Source: SPGG2 sp964194625
Lineage (GTDB): Bacteria > Pseudomonadota > Gammaproteobacteria > Acidiferrobacterales > SPGG2
Direction of reading: 5' to 3'
NCBI GenBank assembly: GCA_964194625.1
Contig: CAXMNC010000318.1
Span: 1-14,137 of the forward strand
DNA: 14,137 bases
Shown: positions 1 through 7,222 of the stretch, in pieces
Layout of the letters: each line of letters opens with the position of its first letter
Position numbering within the stretch: position 1 is the first letter of the stretch
Translations under genes and position numbers: made by a program
The notes under the pieces: generated by a model
What the model was told of the DNA's origin: nothing
Database searches by the model: none
What the model saw: the letters and a program-made list of their open reading frames with translations, nothing else

Positions 1-792
1 CGATTACGGGGCGACACCGGCCCCGCCGCCGCCGTGGTCGCGGTCCATCGACAAGAGCTCGCGGGCCACCGGGCCGCCATTGCCGCCACGCGGGCCCGTA
101 CCGAGACCCATATCAATGCGCTGGCCCAACGCTTAGGTCAACTGCAGGCCCAGATGTGGCGCTTAAATGCCTTGGGCTCGCAACTCGCCCACATGGCGGG
201 GTTAGACAAAAACGAATTCGATTTCACCCGTGAACCGGCCATGGGGGGCCCGATCCCCCGCCCCACCGTCAACCCGGTGGCGCCGGCGCTGTTCCCGGCC
301 TTAGATGCCCTAGATACCCGCTTGGCGAGCCAGGCCGAGCGTTTGCAGGCCTTAGAGACGCTATTAATGAATCGTCAACTCGAAGCCGCGGTCACCCCGT
401 CTGGCTGGCCGGTGCAAGGCGGCTGGGTATCATCGGGCTTTGGCTGGCGGGCCGACCCCTTTACCGGTCGCCGGGCGCTGCACGAAGGGGTGGATATCGC
501 CTCCCGCTTAGGCTCGCCGATCCAGGCCATGGGCGATGGCGTGGTCAGTCATGCCGGGCCCAAGGCCGGCTATGGCCTCCTGGTTGAAGTCACCCACGGC
601 AATATCGTCACCCGTTATGCCCATGCCAAGAGCGTCTTGGTCAAGGTCGGTGATCGCGTGGATCGCGGTCAACCGATCGCCACCGTCGGCACCTCTGGGC
701 GCTCCACCGGCCCTCATCTTCACTTTGAGGTGTTGCGTGAACGCAAGTTTGTCAACCCCGGTCCATATCTGAGCGTGTCTAAGGATTCCTAG
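1..792 (+). CDS. M23-family peptidoglycan endopeptidase (LytM domain), 5' partial
   Basis: The frame is open from base 1, so the true start lies outside the window; a GTG at 34 is an internal possibility only. Numbering residues from that GTG, positions 1-115 are rich in Ala, Gln, Arg and Leu and look like an extended or coiled-coil periplasmic stalk. Residues about 125-245 form the LytM/M23 zinc peptidase domain. The expected zinc and catalytic residues are visible: H150 and D154 in HEGVD, H197 in YAHA, and H228/H230 in PHLHFEV. M23 enzymes with this set are usually active and cut peptidoglycan cross-bridges in the periplasm. Any membrane anchor or signal peptide would be in the missing N-terminus. 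The gene sits 93 bases before secA on the same strand, a common gammaproteobacterial arrangement. Its codons are clearly richer in GC than those of secA. The domain call is firm; the exact substrate is not known. Confidence 0.9.
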   Translation, partial: RLRGDTGPAAAVVAVHRQELAGHRAAIAATRARTETHINALAQRLGQLQAQMWRLNALGSQLAHMAGLDKNEFDFTREPAMGGPIPRPTVNPVAPALFPALDALDTRLASQAERLQALETLLMNRQLEAAVTPSGWPVQGGWVSSGFGWRADPFTGRRALHEGVDIASRLGSPIQAMGDGVVSHAGPKAGYGLLVEVTHGNIVTRYAHAKSVLVKVGDRVDRGQPIATVGTSGRSTGPHLHFEVLRERKFVNPGPYLSVSKDS

Positions 793-843
793 AACTGTTC
801 GTCCCCGCATTTTTACTCCATAATCTTTTATTTTCCATTTTCT

Positions 844-860
844 GCTAACTCAGAGTTGGC
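844..860. promoter_or_regulatory. Inverted repeat in the secA leader
   Basis: The arms GCTAACTC and GAGTTGGC flank a single A, with one G-T mismatch if read as DNA symmetry. As RNA it could fold into a 6-pair stem with a five-base loop. It lies 25 bases before the secA ATG in the short gap after the M23 gene. It could be an operator or a translation-control hairpin for secA. This is seen only as symmetry; no function is shown. Confidence 0.3.
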
Positions 861-885
861 ATAACGCATTCCCGTTTTGGTGATC

Positions 886-3600
886 ATGAATCCGGTACGA
901 ACGATCGTAGAGCTGATACGAAAGCTCTTTGGTACCCGCAACGAGCGCTTGATCCAGCAAATGATGCGCGACGTGGCTCGCATCAATGCGCTTGAGGAAG
1001 GCTTGAGCAAACTGTCAGATGCGGAGTTGCGTGCTAAGACCGATGAGTTCAAAGCACGTACTGCTCAAGGTGAAACTCTTGAAGCGTTGATGCACGAGGT
1101 CTTTGCGGTTGTGCGTGAAGCGGCCAAGCGCACGTTGAATATGCGCGATTTCGATGTTCAGTTGATCGGCGGTATGGTTCTGCACGAAGGCAAGATTGCA
1201 GAGATGCGTACCGGTGAGGGCAAAACTCTGGTCGCGACGTTAACCGCCTATCTCAATGCGCTCAGTGGTAAGGGCGTACATATCGTCACTGTCAATGATT
1301 ACCTTGCCCGTCGTGATGCCGAATGGATGGGAAAAATCTACAATTTTCTTGGCATGAGTGTCGGTGTCGTCGTTTCTCATCAACCGCCGGATGAGAAGCG
1401 CGAAGCCTACGCAGCCGATATCACGTACGGAACCAACAACGAGTTTGGCTTCGACTACCTGCGCGACAACATGGCGTTCCGCGCGTCCGATCGTTATCAG
1501 CGCGGGCTTAACTTCGCAATCGTCGATGAGGTGGATTCGATCCTGATCGACGAGGCGCGCACGCCGCTGATTATTTCTGGTCCGGCAGAAGAGAGTACGG
1601 ATCTATACCGAAAGATCAATACGATTATCCCTAAACTCAAAAAACAAGAGGTCGAAGATGGGCCAGGCGACTACTCGCTTGACGAAAAGACCAAACAGGC
1701 GTTCTTGACGGAGGCCGGACACGAGCATGTAGAACAACTGCTGTCGCAAGCAGGACTGCTCGAGACTAGCGGCAATCTCTACGATGTCGGCAACATCATG
1801 CTGTTACACCATTTGAACGCCGCCCTGCGTGCCCACACGTTGTACCACCGCGAAGTTGATTACATCGTTAACGACAATGAGGTCGTTATCATCGATGAAT
1901 TTACCGGCCGCATGATGGCAGGTAGACGCTGGTCTGAGGGGCTGCACCAGGCGGTGGAAGCAAAGGAGGGGGTGGCCGTCCAGAGCGAGAATCAAACGCT
2001 AGCTTCCATCACCTTCCAAAATTACTTCCGCCTGTATGGGAAACTGGCGGGCATGACGGGAACTGCGGACACCGAGGCGTTCGAGTTTCAGCAGATCTAC
2101 GGGCTCGAGGTGGTGGTGATCCCGACCCATATGCGTATGGTGCGAGAGGACCTCGGCGATTTGGTCTATCGCACCGCGGCCGAAAAGCGTGTTGCCATTC
2201 TCGAAGACGTGAAGGATTGTCATCAGCGCGGCCAACCGGCGCTGGTCGGTACCGCTTCGATTGAGAGCTCGGAACAACTCGCTAGCATGTTCAAGCAAGC
2301 GCAGATTCCGCACCAAGTGCTGAACGCCAAGCAGCACGAGCGCGAAGCACAGATTGTAGCCCAGGCGGGTCGACCAGGGACGGTTACCATCGCCACCAAC
2401 ATGGCTGGGCGCGGTACGGATATTGTCCTGGGGGGCAATCTCGAGAAGGAACTAGAAGAGATCGGCGACGATGAAGAAGAAAGGAAACGCGTTCGGGAAG
2501 ACTGGAGCCAACGCCATCAACAGGTGGTGAATGCCGGTGGCCTACATGTGGTGGGTACCGAAAGGCATGAGTCGCGTCGCATCGATAACCAACTTAGAGG
2601 AAGGTCCGGTCGTCAGGGGGATCCCGGTTCTTCGCGTTTTTATTTGGCCTTGGAAGACAATCTCATGCGCATCTTCGGATCCGATCGTGTATCGGGTCTG
2701 ATGCAGAAACTAGGCATGCAAGAGGGTGAGGCCATCGAACATCGTTGGGTTACGCGTGCAATTGAGAACGCGCAACGCAAGGTGGAGGCGCGGAACTTCG
2801 ACATCCGTAAACAGTTGCTTGAATACGATGATATCGCCAATGACCAGCGTAAAGTGATCTACGAGCAGCGCAATAATCTAATGGAGGTCGACGACATATC
2901 TGAGAGCATCATCACGATTCGCCAAGACGCCGTGAATGAGATCATCAGTCAGAGCATCCCGCCCAGTAGCCTGGAAGAACAGTGGAATGTCCCGGCGCTA
3001 GAAGAAGATCTGCATCGCGAATTCGATATCAAGCTCCCAATCGTCAAATGGTTAGCGGAGGACGATAGTCTTGATGAGGAGCAGTTGCGCAAGCAAATTC
3101 TGGCGAAGATAGAAGAACCCTATGCGGAGAAGGCCACCGCCTATGGTGACGAGATCATAAAGCATTTGGAAAAAGTGGTCATGCTCGACGTTCTAGATCG
3201 GCAGTGGAAGGATCATCTTGCCGCCATGGATCACCTACGCCAAGGCATTCACTTACGCGGCTACGCCCAGAAGAATCCGAAGCAAGAGTATAAGCGCGAA
3301 GCGTTTGAGCTGTTCGCCGAGATGCTTGAAAATATTAAACGCGAGATAATCGGTTTACTTACCCGTATCAGAATTCAAACAGTTGAAGATGTCGATGCGC
3401 TTGAAGCACACGGCCGCCGCCAGCAACCAATGCAATACCGCCACCCTTCTCTCCAGGCTGAGGAGGCTGACGGAGCGGATGCAGAAGTAGCGACGGTACA
3501 ACAACCCATCGTGCGCAAGCACCGTAAGATCGGTCGCAACGAACCTTGCCCTTGTGGTTCAGGCAAGAAGTACAAGCATTGTCATGGGCGACTCGCGTAG
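886..3600 (+). CDS. secA: SecA, preprotein translocase ATPase
   Basis: SecA is the motor that pushes unfolded preproteins through SecYEG, using ATP at the inner membrane. The product is 904 residues, close to the 901 of the E. coli protein. Visible parts in order are the amphipathic N-terminus, Walker A GEGKT at about residues 110-114, the DEAD-type Walker B VDEVDSILIDEAR from residue 213, the IIDEFTGR stretch, the GMTGTA motif, the second nucleotide-binding fold with NMAGRGTDI and QLRGRSGRQGD, and a C-terminal zinc/SecB-binding tail with C888, C890, C899 and H900. ATG 886 is chosen because the sequence from MNPVRTIVELIRK matches the family start. In-frame TTG 877 and GTG 880 just upstream add only three residues. 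No clear Shine-Dalgarno sequence is seen. I found no SecM-like arrest peptide before it. A repeat element starts about 20 bases after the stop. Confidence 0.98.
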   Translation: MNPVRTIVELIRKLFGTRNERLIQQMMRDVARINALEEGLSKLSDAELRAKTDEFKARTAQGETLEALMHEVFAVVREAAKRTLNMRDFDVQLIGGMVLHEGKIAEMRTGEGKTLVATLTAYLNALSGKGVHIVTVNDYLARRDAEWMGKIYNFLGMSVGVVVSHQPPDEKREAYAADITYGTNNEFGFDYLRDNMAFRASDRYQRGLNFAIVDEVDSILIDEARTPLIISGPAEESTDLYRKINTIIPKLKKQEVEDGPGDYSLDEKTKQAFLTEAGHEHVEQLLSQAGLLETSGNLYDVGNIMLLHHLNAALRAHTLYHREVDYIVNDNEVVIIDEFTGRMMAGRRWSEGLHQAVEAKEGVAVQSENQTLASITFQNYFRLYGKLAGMTGTADTEAFEFQQIYGLEVVVIPTHMRMVREDLGDLVYRTAAEKRVAILEDVKDCHQRGQPALVGTASIESSEQLASMFKQAQIPHQVLNAKQHEREAQIVAQAGRPGTVTIATNMAGRGTDIVLGGNLEKELEEIGDDEEERKRVREDWSQRHQQVVNAGGLHVVGTERHESRRIDNQLRGRSGRQGDPGSSRFYLALEDNLMRIFGSDRVSGLMQKLGMQEGEAIEHRWVTRAIENAQRKVEARNFDIRKQLLEYDDIANDQRKVIYEQRNNLMEVDDISESIITIRQDAVNEIISQSIPPSSLEEQWNVPALEEDLHREFDIKLPIVKWLAEDDSLDEEQLRKQILAKIEEPYAEKATAYGDEIIKHLEKVVMLDVLDRQWKDHLAAMDHLRQGIHLRGYAQKNPKQEYKREAFELFAEMLENIKREIIGLLTRIRIQTVEDVDALEAHGRRQQPMQYRHPSLQAEEADGADAEVATVQQPIVRKHRKIGRNEPCPCGSGKKYKHCHGRLA

Positions 3601-3620
3601 GTTGTTATTCGAACTATATT

Positions 3621-3698
3621 GTGTCGCCTTTGGCGACGATGTACCACCGGGGCGCCGGCCCCGTACGGCGGGTGACTTTTGTTTCGGCAAAAGTCACC
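3621..3698 (+). repeat. Left arm of the inverted-repeat element
   Basis: The arm has three nested palindromes: GTCGCC-TTT-GGCGAC at 3623-3637, the GC palindrome CGGGGCGCCGGCCCCG at 3648-3663, and a hairpin with GGTGACTTTTG and CAAAAGTCACC arms at about 3671-3698. It pairs with the right arm at 4108-4187. Confidence 0.75.
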
Positions 3699-3725
3699 AA
3701 AACCATTTTGCCCCGCGGTCTGCGA

Positions 3726-3864
3726 CCCGCACCTCACTTCAGGTGCGGGCAACCTCGGACTGGCGGTTGCCTCAGTGGGCCCGCCAACGGCACATCCATG
3801 ATACCGACGGCGGACGCACGGGATCCTTCCCGTGCCCCCTAACGGGGCCGCGCTTCGGCGGCCC
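3726..3864. other. Three perfect hairpins inside the repeat element
   Basis: The first stem is CCCGCACCT (3726-3734) with AGGTGCGGG (3741-3749), loop of six. The second is GCACGGGA (3816-3823) with TCCCGTGC (3828-3835), loop of four. The third is GGGCCGC (3845-3851) with GCGGCCC (3858-3864), loop of six. None is followed by a T run, so they do not look like ordinary intrinsic terminators. Confidence 0.6.
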
Positions 3865-3869
3865 TTGTC

Positions 3870-3950
3870 CTCGGCTTGACCGTAGGGGCGGAGAAATTCT
3901 TAGGCAATGAAGTTTGTCGTTGGTTTTGTTGCCCCTTCAAGCAAGCCGAG
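3870..3950. other. Long-range stem inside the repeat element
   Basis: CTCGGCTTG at 3870-3878 is the exact reverse complement of CAAGCCGAG at 3942-3950. Inside it, AGGGGC near 3883 can pair with GCCCCT at 3931-3936, giving a nested stem-loop of about 80 bases. A further perfect hairpin, CAGGGCA-AGGA-TGCCCTG, follows at 4014-4031 and CCGGC-GAA-GCCGG at 4069-4081. Such stacking suggests a folded RNA or a strongly cruciform DNA, but this is inferred from pairing only. Confidence 0.5.
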
Positions 3951-4107
3951 TGAATCGCGCAGGCGAAGGGTAAGCCCGAAGGGGCGTAAGCAAGGACGCT
4001 GCGCGTTCGACGTCAGGGCAAGGATGCCCTGTCGGAGAACCTTCTGAGACCAGCGTTGAGCGAGGGCACCGGCGAAGCCGGCGCAGCGCCAGGGGGAGCG
4101 TTTCTTT

Positions 4108-4187
4108 GGTTACTTTCTCGTCGCGACAAGAAAGTAACCCGCGTACGGGGCCGGCGCCCCGGTAATATACTGTCGCGTTAGCGACAC
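4108..4187 (-). repeat. Right arm of the inverted-repeat element
   Basis: This is the inverted partner of the left arm. It has a hairpin of GGTTACTTTCT (4108-4118) with AGAAAGTAACC (4129-4139), the GC palindrome CGGGGCCGGCGCCCCG (4146-4161), and an end hairpin TGTCGC-GTTA-GCGACA (4171-4186). It stops 27 bases before the argJ start codon, so it may carry or block signals for argJ transcription. Confidence 0.75.
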
Positions 4188-4214
4188 AAATCATAAATCA
4201 CAGGATAACGATCA

Positions 4215-5435
4215 ATGGCAGTCGGCTTATCACAGTTGCCCACCCTACATCCGGTTAGAGGGATTCGGCTTGCAGCCGGTTCGGCTGGAATCAAATATAA
4301 GGACCGCCCTGACCTGGTGGTTATAGAAATAGCGCCGGGTTCGCAAGCCGCTGCTGTTTTCACCCGCAATCGCTTTTGTGCCGCCCCGGTGACCGTAGCA
4401 CGTAAACACATATCCGAAACGCCACCGCGTGCACTGCTCATCAATGCTGGTAATGCCAATGCCGGCACCGGCGACCTTGGTATTGGTGATGCGCTGGCAT
4501 GCTGTGACGTACTGGCTGAGCAATTGGGTTGTCGCGGCCAAGAGGTGGCCCCGTTCTCGACCGGTGTTATCGGTGAACGTTTACGGCGTGAAGCAATAAT
4601 CGACGCACTGCCAACGTGCGTTGAGCAACTCGCAGAATCGGGCTGGGCGGATGCAGCGCATGGCATCATGACAACCGACACGGTGGCCAAAGGGGTATCA
4701 CGCGAATTTGAGCTTGAGGGCAAGCCGGCCACTATCACCGGTATCGTCAAAGGCGCGGGCATGATTTGCCCTGATATGGCGACCATGCTCGCGTTCGTTG
4801 CAACCGATGTTGCGGTAACTCGCGACGTCCTTCAGGAGTGTATCAACCAGGCCGTTACGCACTCATTTAACTGCATCACCATAGACGGAGACACGTCCAC
4901 AAATGATTCTTTTGTTCTGCTCGCGACTGGCCAAGGGCAAGCGCCCCTTATCGATAGCGCTGACAGTGTTGAGTTCATGCAGTTGGCGCAGGTCGTGTCT
5001 CAGGTCGCATGGAAGCTCGCACAGGCGATCGTGCGTGATGCCGAGGGGGCGACGAAATTTATTACCATTGATGTCATGGGCGGCGTGAGTGAGGCCGAGT
5101 GTCTTGAAGTTGCCTATACGATTGCACATTCACCGCTGGTCAAAACGGCGTTCTTTGCCTCTGATCCCAACTGGGGAAGGATCTTGGTCGCCATCGGCAG
5201 GGCTAAGATTCCTGAACTCGATGTTCGTTCAGTTTCGATTTACTTCGACGAGGTGAAGATTGTGAGCCAAGGTGTGGTCGATGCTGAGTACACTGAGTCC
5301 CGCGGTCAGGCGGTTATGGACCGATCGGAGATCAATCTCAAGGTTGATCTTGGTATGGGGCCGGCGGCGGCGCGCATATGGACGTCGGATTTGTCTCACG
5401 ACTATGTCCAGATCAACGCCGAATATCGTAGCTGA
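4215..5435 (+). CDS. argJ: ArgJ, ornithine acetyltransferase / N-acetylglutamate synthase
   Basis: ArgJ moves the acetyl group from N-acetylornithine to glutamate, recycling acetyl groups in arginine synthesis; some members also use acetyl-CoA to make N-acetylglutamate. The 406-residue length is normal. Family marks are the oxyanion-hole stretch STGVIG at 115-120, the TTDT segment near 153-156, and the self-cleavage site KGAGMICPDMATMLAF, in which T190 should be the nucleophile that becomes the N-terminus of the beta chain. The C-terminus INAEYRS is also typical. The cytoplasmic enzyme is made as one chain and cuts itself. An AGGA at 4202-4205 lies nine bases before the ATG, supporting this start. 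The next gene begins inside the end of this one. Whether it is mono- or bifunctional cannot be told from sequence alone. Confidence 0.97.
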   Translation: MAVGLSQLPTLHPVRGIRLAAGSAGIKYKDRPDLVVIEIAPGSQAAAVFTRNRFCAAPVTVARKHISETPPRALLINAGNANAGTGDLGIGDALACCDVLAEQLGCRGQEVAPFSTGVIGERLRREAIIDALPTCVEQLAESGWADAAHGIMTTDTVAKGVSREFELEGKPATITGIVKGAGMICPDMATMLAFVATDVAVTRDVLQECINQAVTHSFNCITIDGDTSTNDSFVLLATGQGQAPLIDSADSVEFMQLAQVVSQVAWKLAQAIVRDAEGATKFITIDVMGGVSEAECLEVAYTIAHSPLVKTAFFASDPNWGRILVAIGRAKIPELDVRSVSIYFDEVKIVSQGVVDAEYTESRGQAVMDRSEINLKVDLGMGPAAARIWTSDLSHDYVQINAEYRS

Positions 5436-6411
5436 CGGCGCGGTACACGTTGCGGTTGGCGTCATTGTTGATGGGTCAGACGTCCTCCTTTCAAAGCGTT
5501 CGGCCGATAGCCATCAAGCTGACAAGTGGGAGTTTCCTGGCGGCAAGCTACGATCCGGCGAGTCGCCTCGTGAAGCATTAGAACGCGAGCTCGAAGAAGA
5601 GCTCGGCATTCGTGTGCGTTCCGCCTATCCGCTTATCCAGATACGTCATGCTTATCCGGATAAGCAAGTATTCTTAGATGTCTGGCGCGTGACAGACTAC
5701 GATGGCGTGCCGCACGGCCGCGAGAGACAAGTCGTTGATTGGGTCAATCAAGATCGACTGATGAAACTTGAGTTGCCGGCGGCCAACCACACTATTGTAA
5801 TGGCAACGCGCCTACCGGCGCTTTATGGCATTAGCGATAGTCACCGGTTAGGCGCAGGCGTGTTTTTGCAAAAGCTGGAACGCGCGCTCAGGGCCGGCGT
5901 GCGGCTGTTACAGCTTCGTGAACCGCATTTACCCGAACAAGAATACCGGAACTTGGCCTTGCAGGTTGGTGATCTTTGTCGTCGTCACCACACCAAGCTC
6001 CTGCTTAACGCCCGGCCTGCAATAGTCGTGGATTGCAACGCCGATGGTGTTCATTTGAATAGTCAACGACTGCGGGCATTAACGACACGTCCTTTGAGCG
6101 AGGACTATTGCGTTGGTGCTTCCGTGCATGATGAAGAAGAGCTAGAGATTGCCTCGCGCCTGGGGGTGGATTTTGTTGCATTGGCGCCGGTATTAGCGAC
6201 GAGCAGTCATCCAAAAGCAACGCCACTCGGATGGCAGAGGTTTGAAGAGCTATGCGCACATATGAACATGCCAGTGTACGCGCTTGGCGGTATGCGCGCA
6301 GAGCATTTATCGATGGCGCGCAACGCGGGGGCGCAAGGGCTTGCTATGATAAGTGGGGTTTGGGATGCGGAGAACATGGAGGAGGTGATCATTGCACTTC
6401 GTGACTCCTAA
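5404..6411 (+). CDS. mutT: MutT-type Nudix hydrolase fused to a ThiE/TenI-like domain
   Basis: The 335-residue product has two domains. Residues about 14-130 are a MutT-like Nudix domain with the KWEFPGGK lead-in and a complete Nudix box at 47-69 (GX5E with G47 and E53, then REXXEEXG from R61 to G68). MutT hydrolyses 8-oxo-dGTP and so prevents A:T to C:G mutations. Residues about 145-325 form a TIM-barrel domain like thiamine-phosphate synthase or TenI, with QLRE at 170-173, GVHL at 215-218, the ASVH segment at 239-242, APVL at 261-264, and ALGGM at 293-297. The fusion is known in gammaproteobacteria. Here the ThiE QLRxK and NDR motifs read QLREP and NAR, so thiamine synthesis is doubtful. 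ATG 5404 places the first strand where MutT proteins have it, and it overlaps argJ by 32 bases, suggesting coupled translation. No strong Shine-Dalgarno sequence is seen. Confidence 0.9.
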   Translation: MSRSTPNIVADGAVHVAVGVIVDGSDVLLSKRSADSHQADKWEFPGGKLRSGESPREALERELEEELGIRVRSAYPLIQIRHAYPDKQVFLDVWRVTDYDGVPHGRERQVVDWVNQDRLMKLELPAANHTIVMATRLPALYGISDSHRLGAGVFLQKLERALRAGVRLLQLREPHLPEQEYRNLALQVGDLCRRHHTKLLLNARPAIVVDCNADGVHLNSQRLRALTTRPLSEDYCVGASVHDEEELEIASRLGVDFVALAPVLATSSHPKATPLGWQRFEELCAHMNMPVYALGGMRAEHLSMARNAGAQGLAMISGVWDAENMEEVIIALRDS

Positions 6412-6429
6412 CAAGCCACTTCCAAAACG

Positions 6430-7200
6430 ATGAGCATTCGCATAGTACAACTCACAGATCTTCACTTGTACCAAGACCCGGCTGGTCGATTGGCCGGGGT
6501 ACCGACATGGGCCACCTTCCGTGCGGTACTGGAGCAGGTTAGAAGGCAGCAAAGCGATCTCGACTACTTGATACTGACCGGCGATCTTGCACAAGACGAG
6601 GCGCTCGAGACGTATCTGATGCTGCGCGAGGCGCTCGGGAACTGGTTGGTACGCTGCCGCATCATCCCCGGTAATCACGATGATCCAGCCAATCTGCGAA
6701 AGGCTTTTCCTGAGTTGTTCTCGGAGAACGAAGGCGCCCTCACCTTCGTGTTATCGGCCGGTGGCTGGCGCATCATCGGCCTTGATTCCCATGTCCCGGG
6801 CGAGGTCAGGGGCCGTGTAGACGGCGCCCAGCTCGCATGGCTGAGAACCATACTTACGAGCGCGCCTGGCACGCCGACCTTACTTTTTGTTCATCATCCT
6901 CCAATTCCCATTAATGTTGCCTGGATCGATAAGCTCGGCCTTAATGAGCCCGCAGCACTTGTCCAACTCATTGAGACCTCCCCCGAGGTAAAGGTTGTCT
7001 GCGCCGGTCACGTGCACCAGGCGTTTGCAGGACGTATCGGCACGGCTGACATGTATACGACGCCTTCGACCTGCGTGCAGTTCGCGGCCCGCGCCGAGAA
7101 GACATTCGATACACAAATGGCGGGCTATCGTACGTTCACGCTCGACGACGATGGCTATCACACTGAGGTCTGTCGTTTGTCGGACAGTGCGGGGGGATAG
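6430..7200 (+). CDS. cpdA: CpdA-like 3',5'-cyclic-AMP phosphodiesterase
   Basis: This 256-residue calcineurin-like metallophosphoesterase has all the metal motifs of the family: DLH with D10 and H12, GDLAQD with D52, GNHDD with N82 and H83, VHHPP with H155/H156, and GHVHQ at 193-197. The GDLxQD form, the AWIDKLGLNEP stretch near 164-174 and the PSTCVQF segment are characteristic of CpdA (Icc), which breaks down cAMP to AMP in the cytoplasm and thereby limits CRP/Vfr-type signalling. LpxH-type UDP-diacylglucosamine hydrolases share the metal sites but not these segments. The gene starts 18 bases after the Nudix gene, so it probably belongs to the argJ unit. No clear ribosome-binding site precedes the ATG. 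It ends 22 bases from the end of the convergent coaE. Confidence 0.92.
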   Translation: MSIRIVQLTDLHLYQDPAGRLAGVPTWATFRAVLEQVRRQQSDLDYLILTGDLAQDEALETYLMLREALGNWLVRCRIIPGNHDDPANLRKAFPELFSENEGALTFVLSAGGWRIIGLDSHVPGEVRGRVDGAQLAWLRTILTSAPGTPTLLFVHHPPIPINVAWIDKLGLNEPAALVQLIETSPEVKVVCAGHVHQAFAGRIGTADMYTTPSTCVQFAARAEKTFDTQMAGYRTFTLDDDGYHTEVCRLSDSAGG

Positions 7201-7222
7201 ACGAGTCCGGGCGACCAATCCA

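Larger units (their letters stand above)
3621..4187. repeat. Non-coding element with terminal inverted repeats (MITE-like or structured repeat)
   Basis: This 567-base stretch fills most of the secA-argJ gap. Its ends are inverted copies of each other: GTGTCGC at 3621 faces GCGACAC ending at 4187, and a 21-base core at 3646-3666 matches the reverse complement of 4143-4163 exactly. Beyond the core the symmetry continues more loosely to about 3698 and 4108, giving arms of about 80 bases. Each arm carries the same series of small palindromes: an end hairpin, a GC palindrome, and a hairpin with GGTGACTTTT or GGTTACTTTCT arms. The interior has further strong hairpins. No protein domain is recognisable in any frame, so open frames here are probably by-products of composition. 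From memory, similar palindromes are dispersed between genes in Xanthomonadaceae and related genomes; copy number here is unknown. No clear target duplication was found. Confidence 0.75.

Noticed and set aside
877..885. Earlier TTG or GTG start for secA
   Set aside because: These add only three residues that do not match the family; ATG 886 is the natural start.
3546..3910. Two plus-strand frames starting in the end of secA
   Set aside because: They start inside the zinc-tail codons of secA and then translate the palindromes of the repeat element. The product has no domain.
3937..4194. An 85-codon minus-strand frame
   Set aside because: Its product is a translation of the right arm of the inverted-repeat element, a type of spurious protein often seen from such repeats.
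5272..5403. An earlier start for the Nudix fusion gene
   Set aside because: The extra 44 residues are arginine-rich, lie entirely within argJ and match nothing in MutT proteins.
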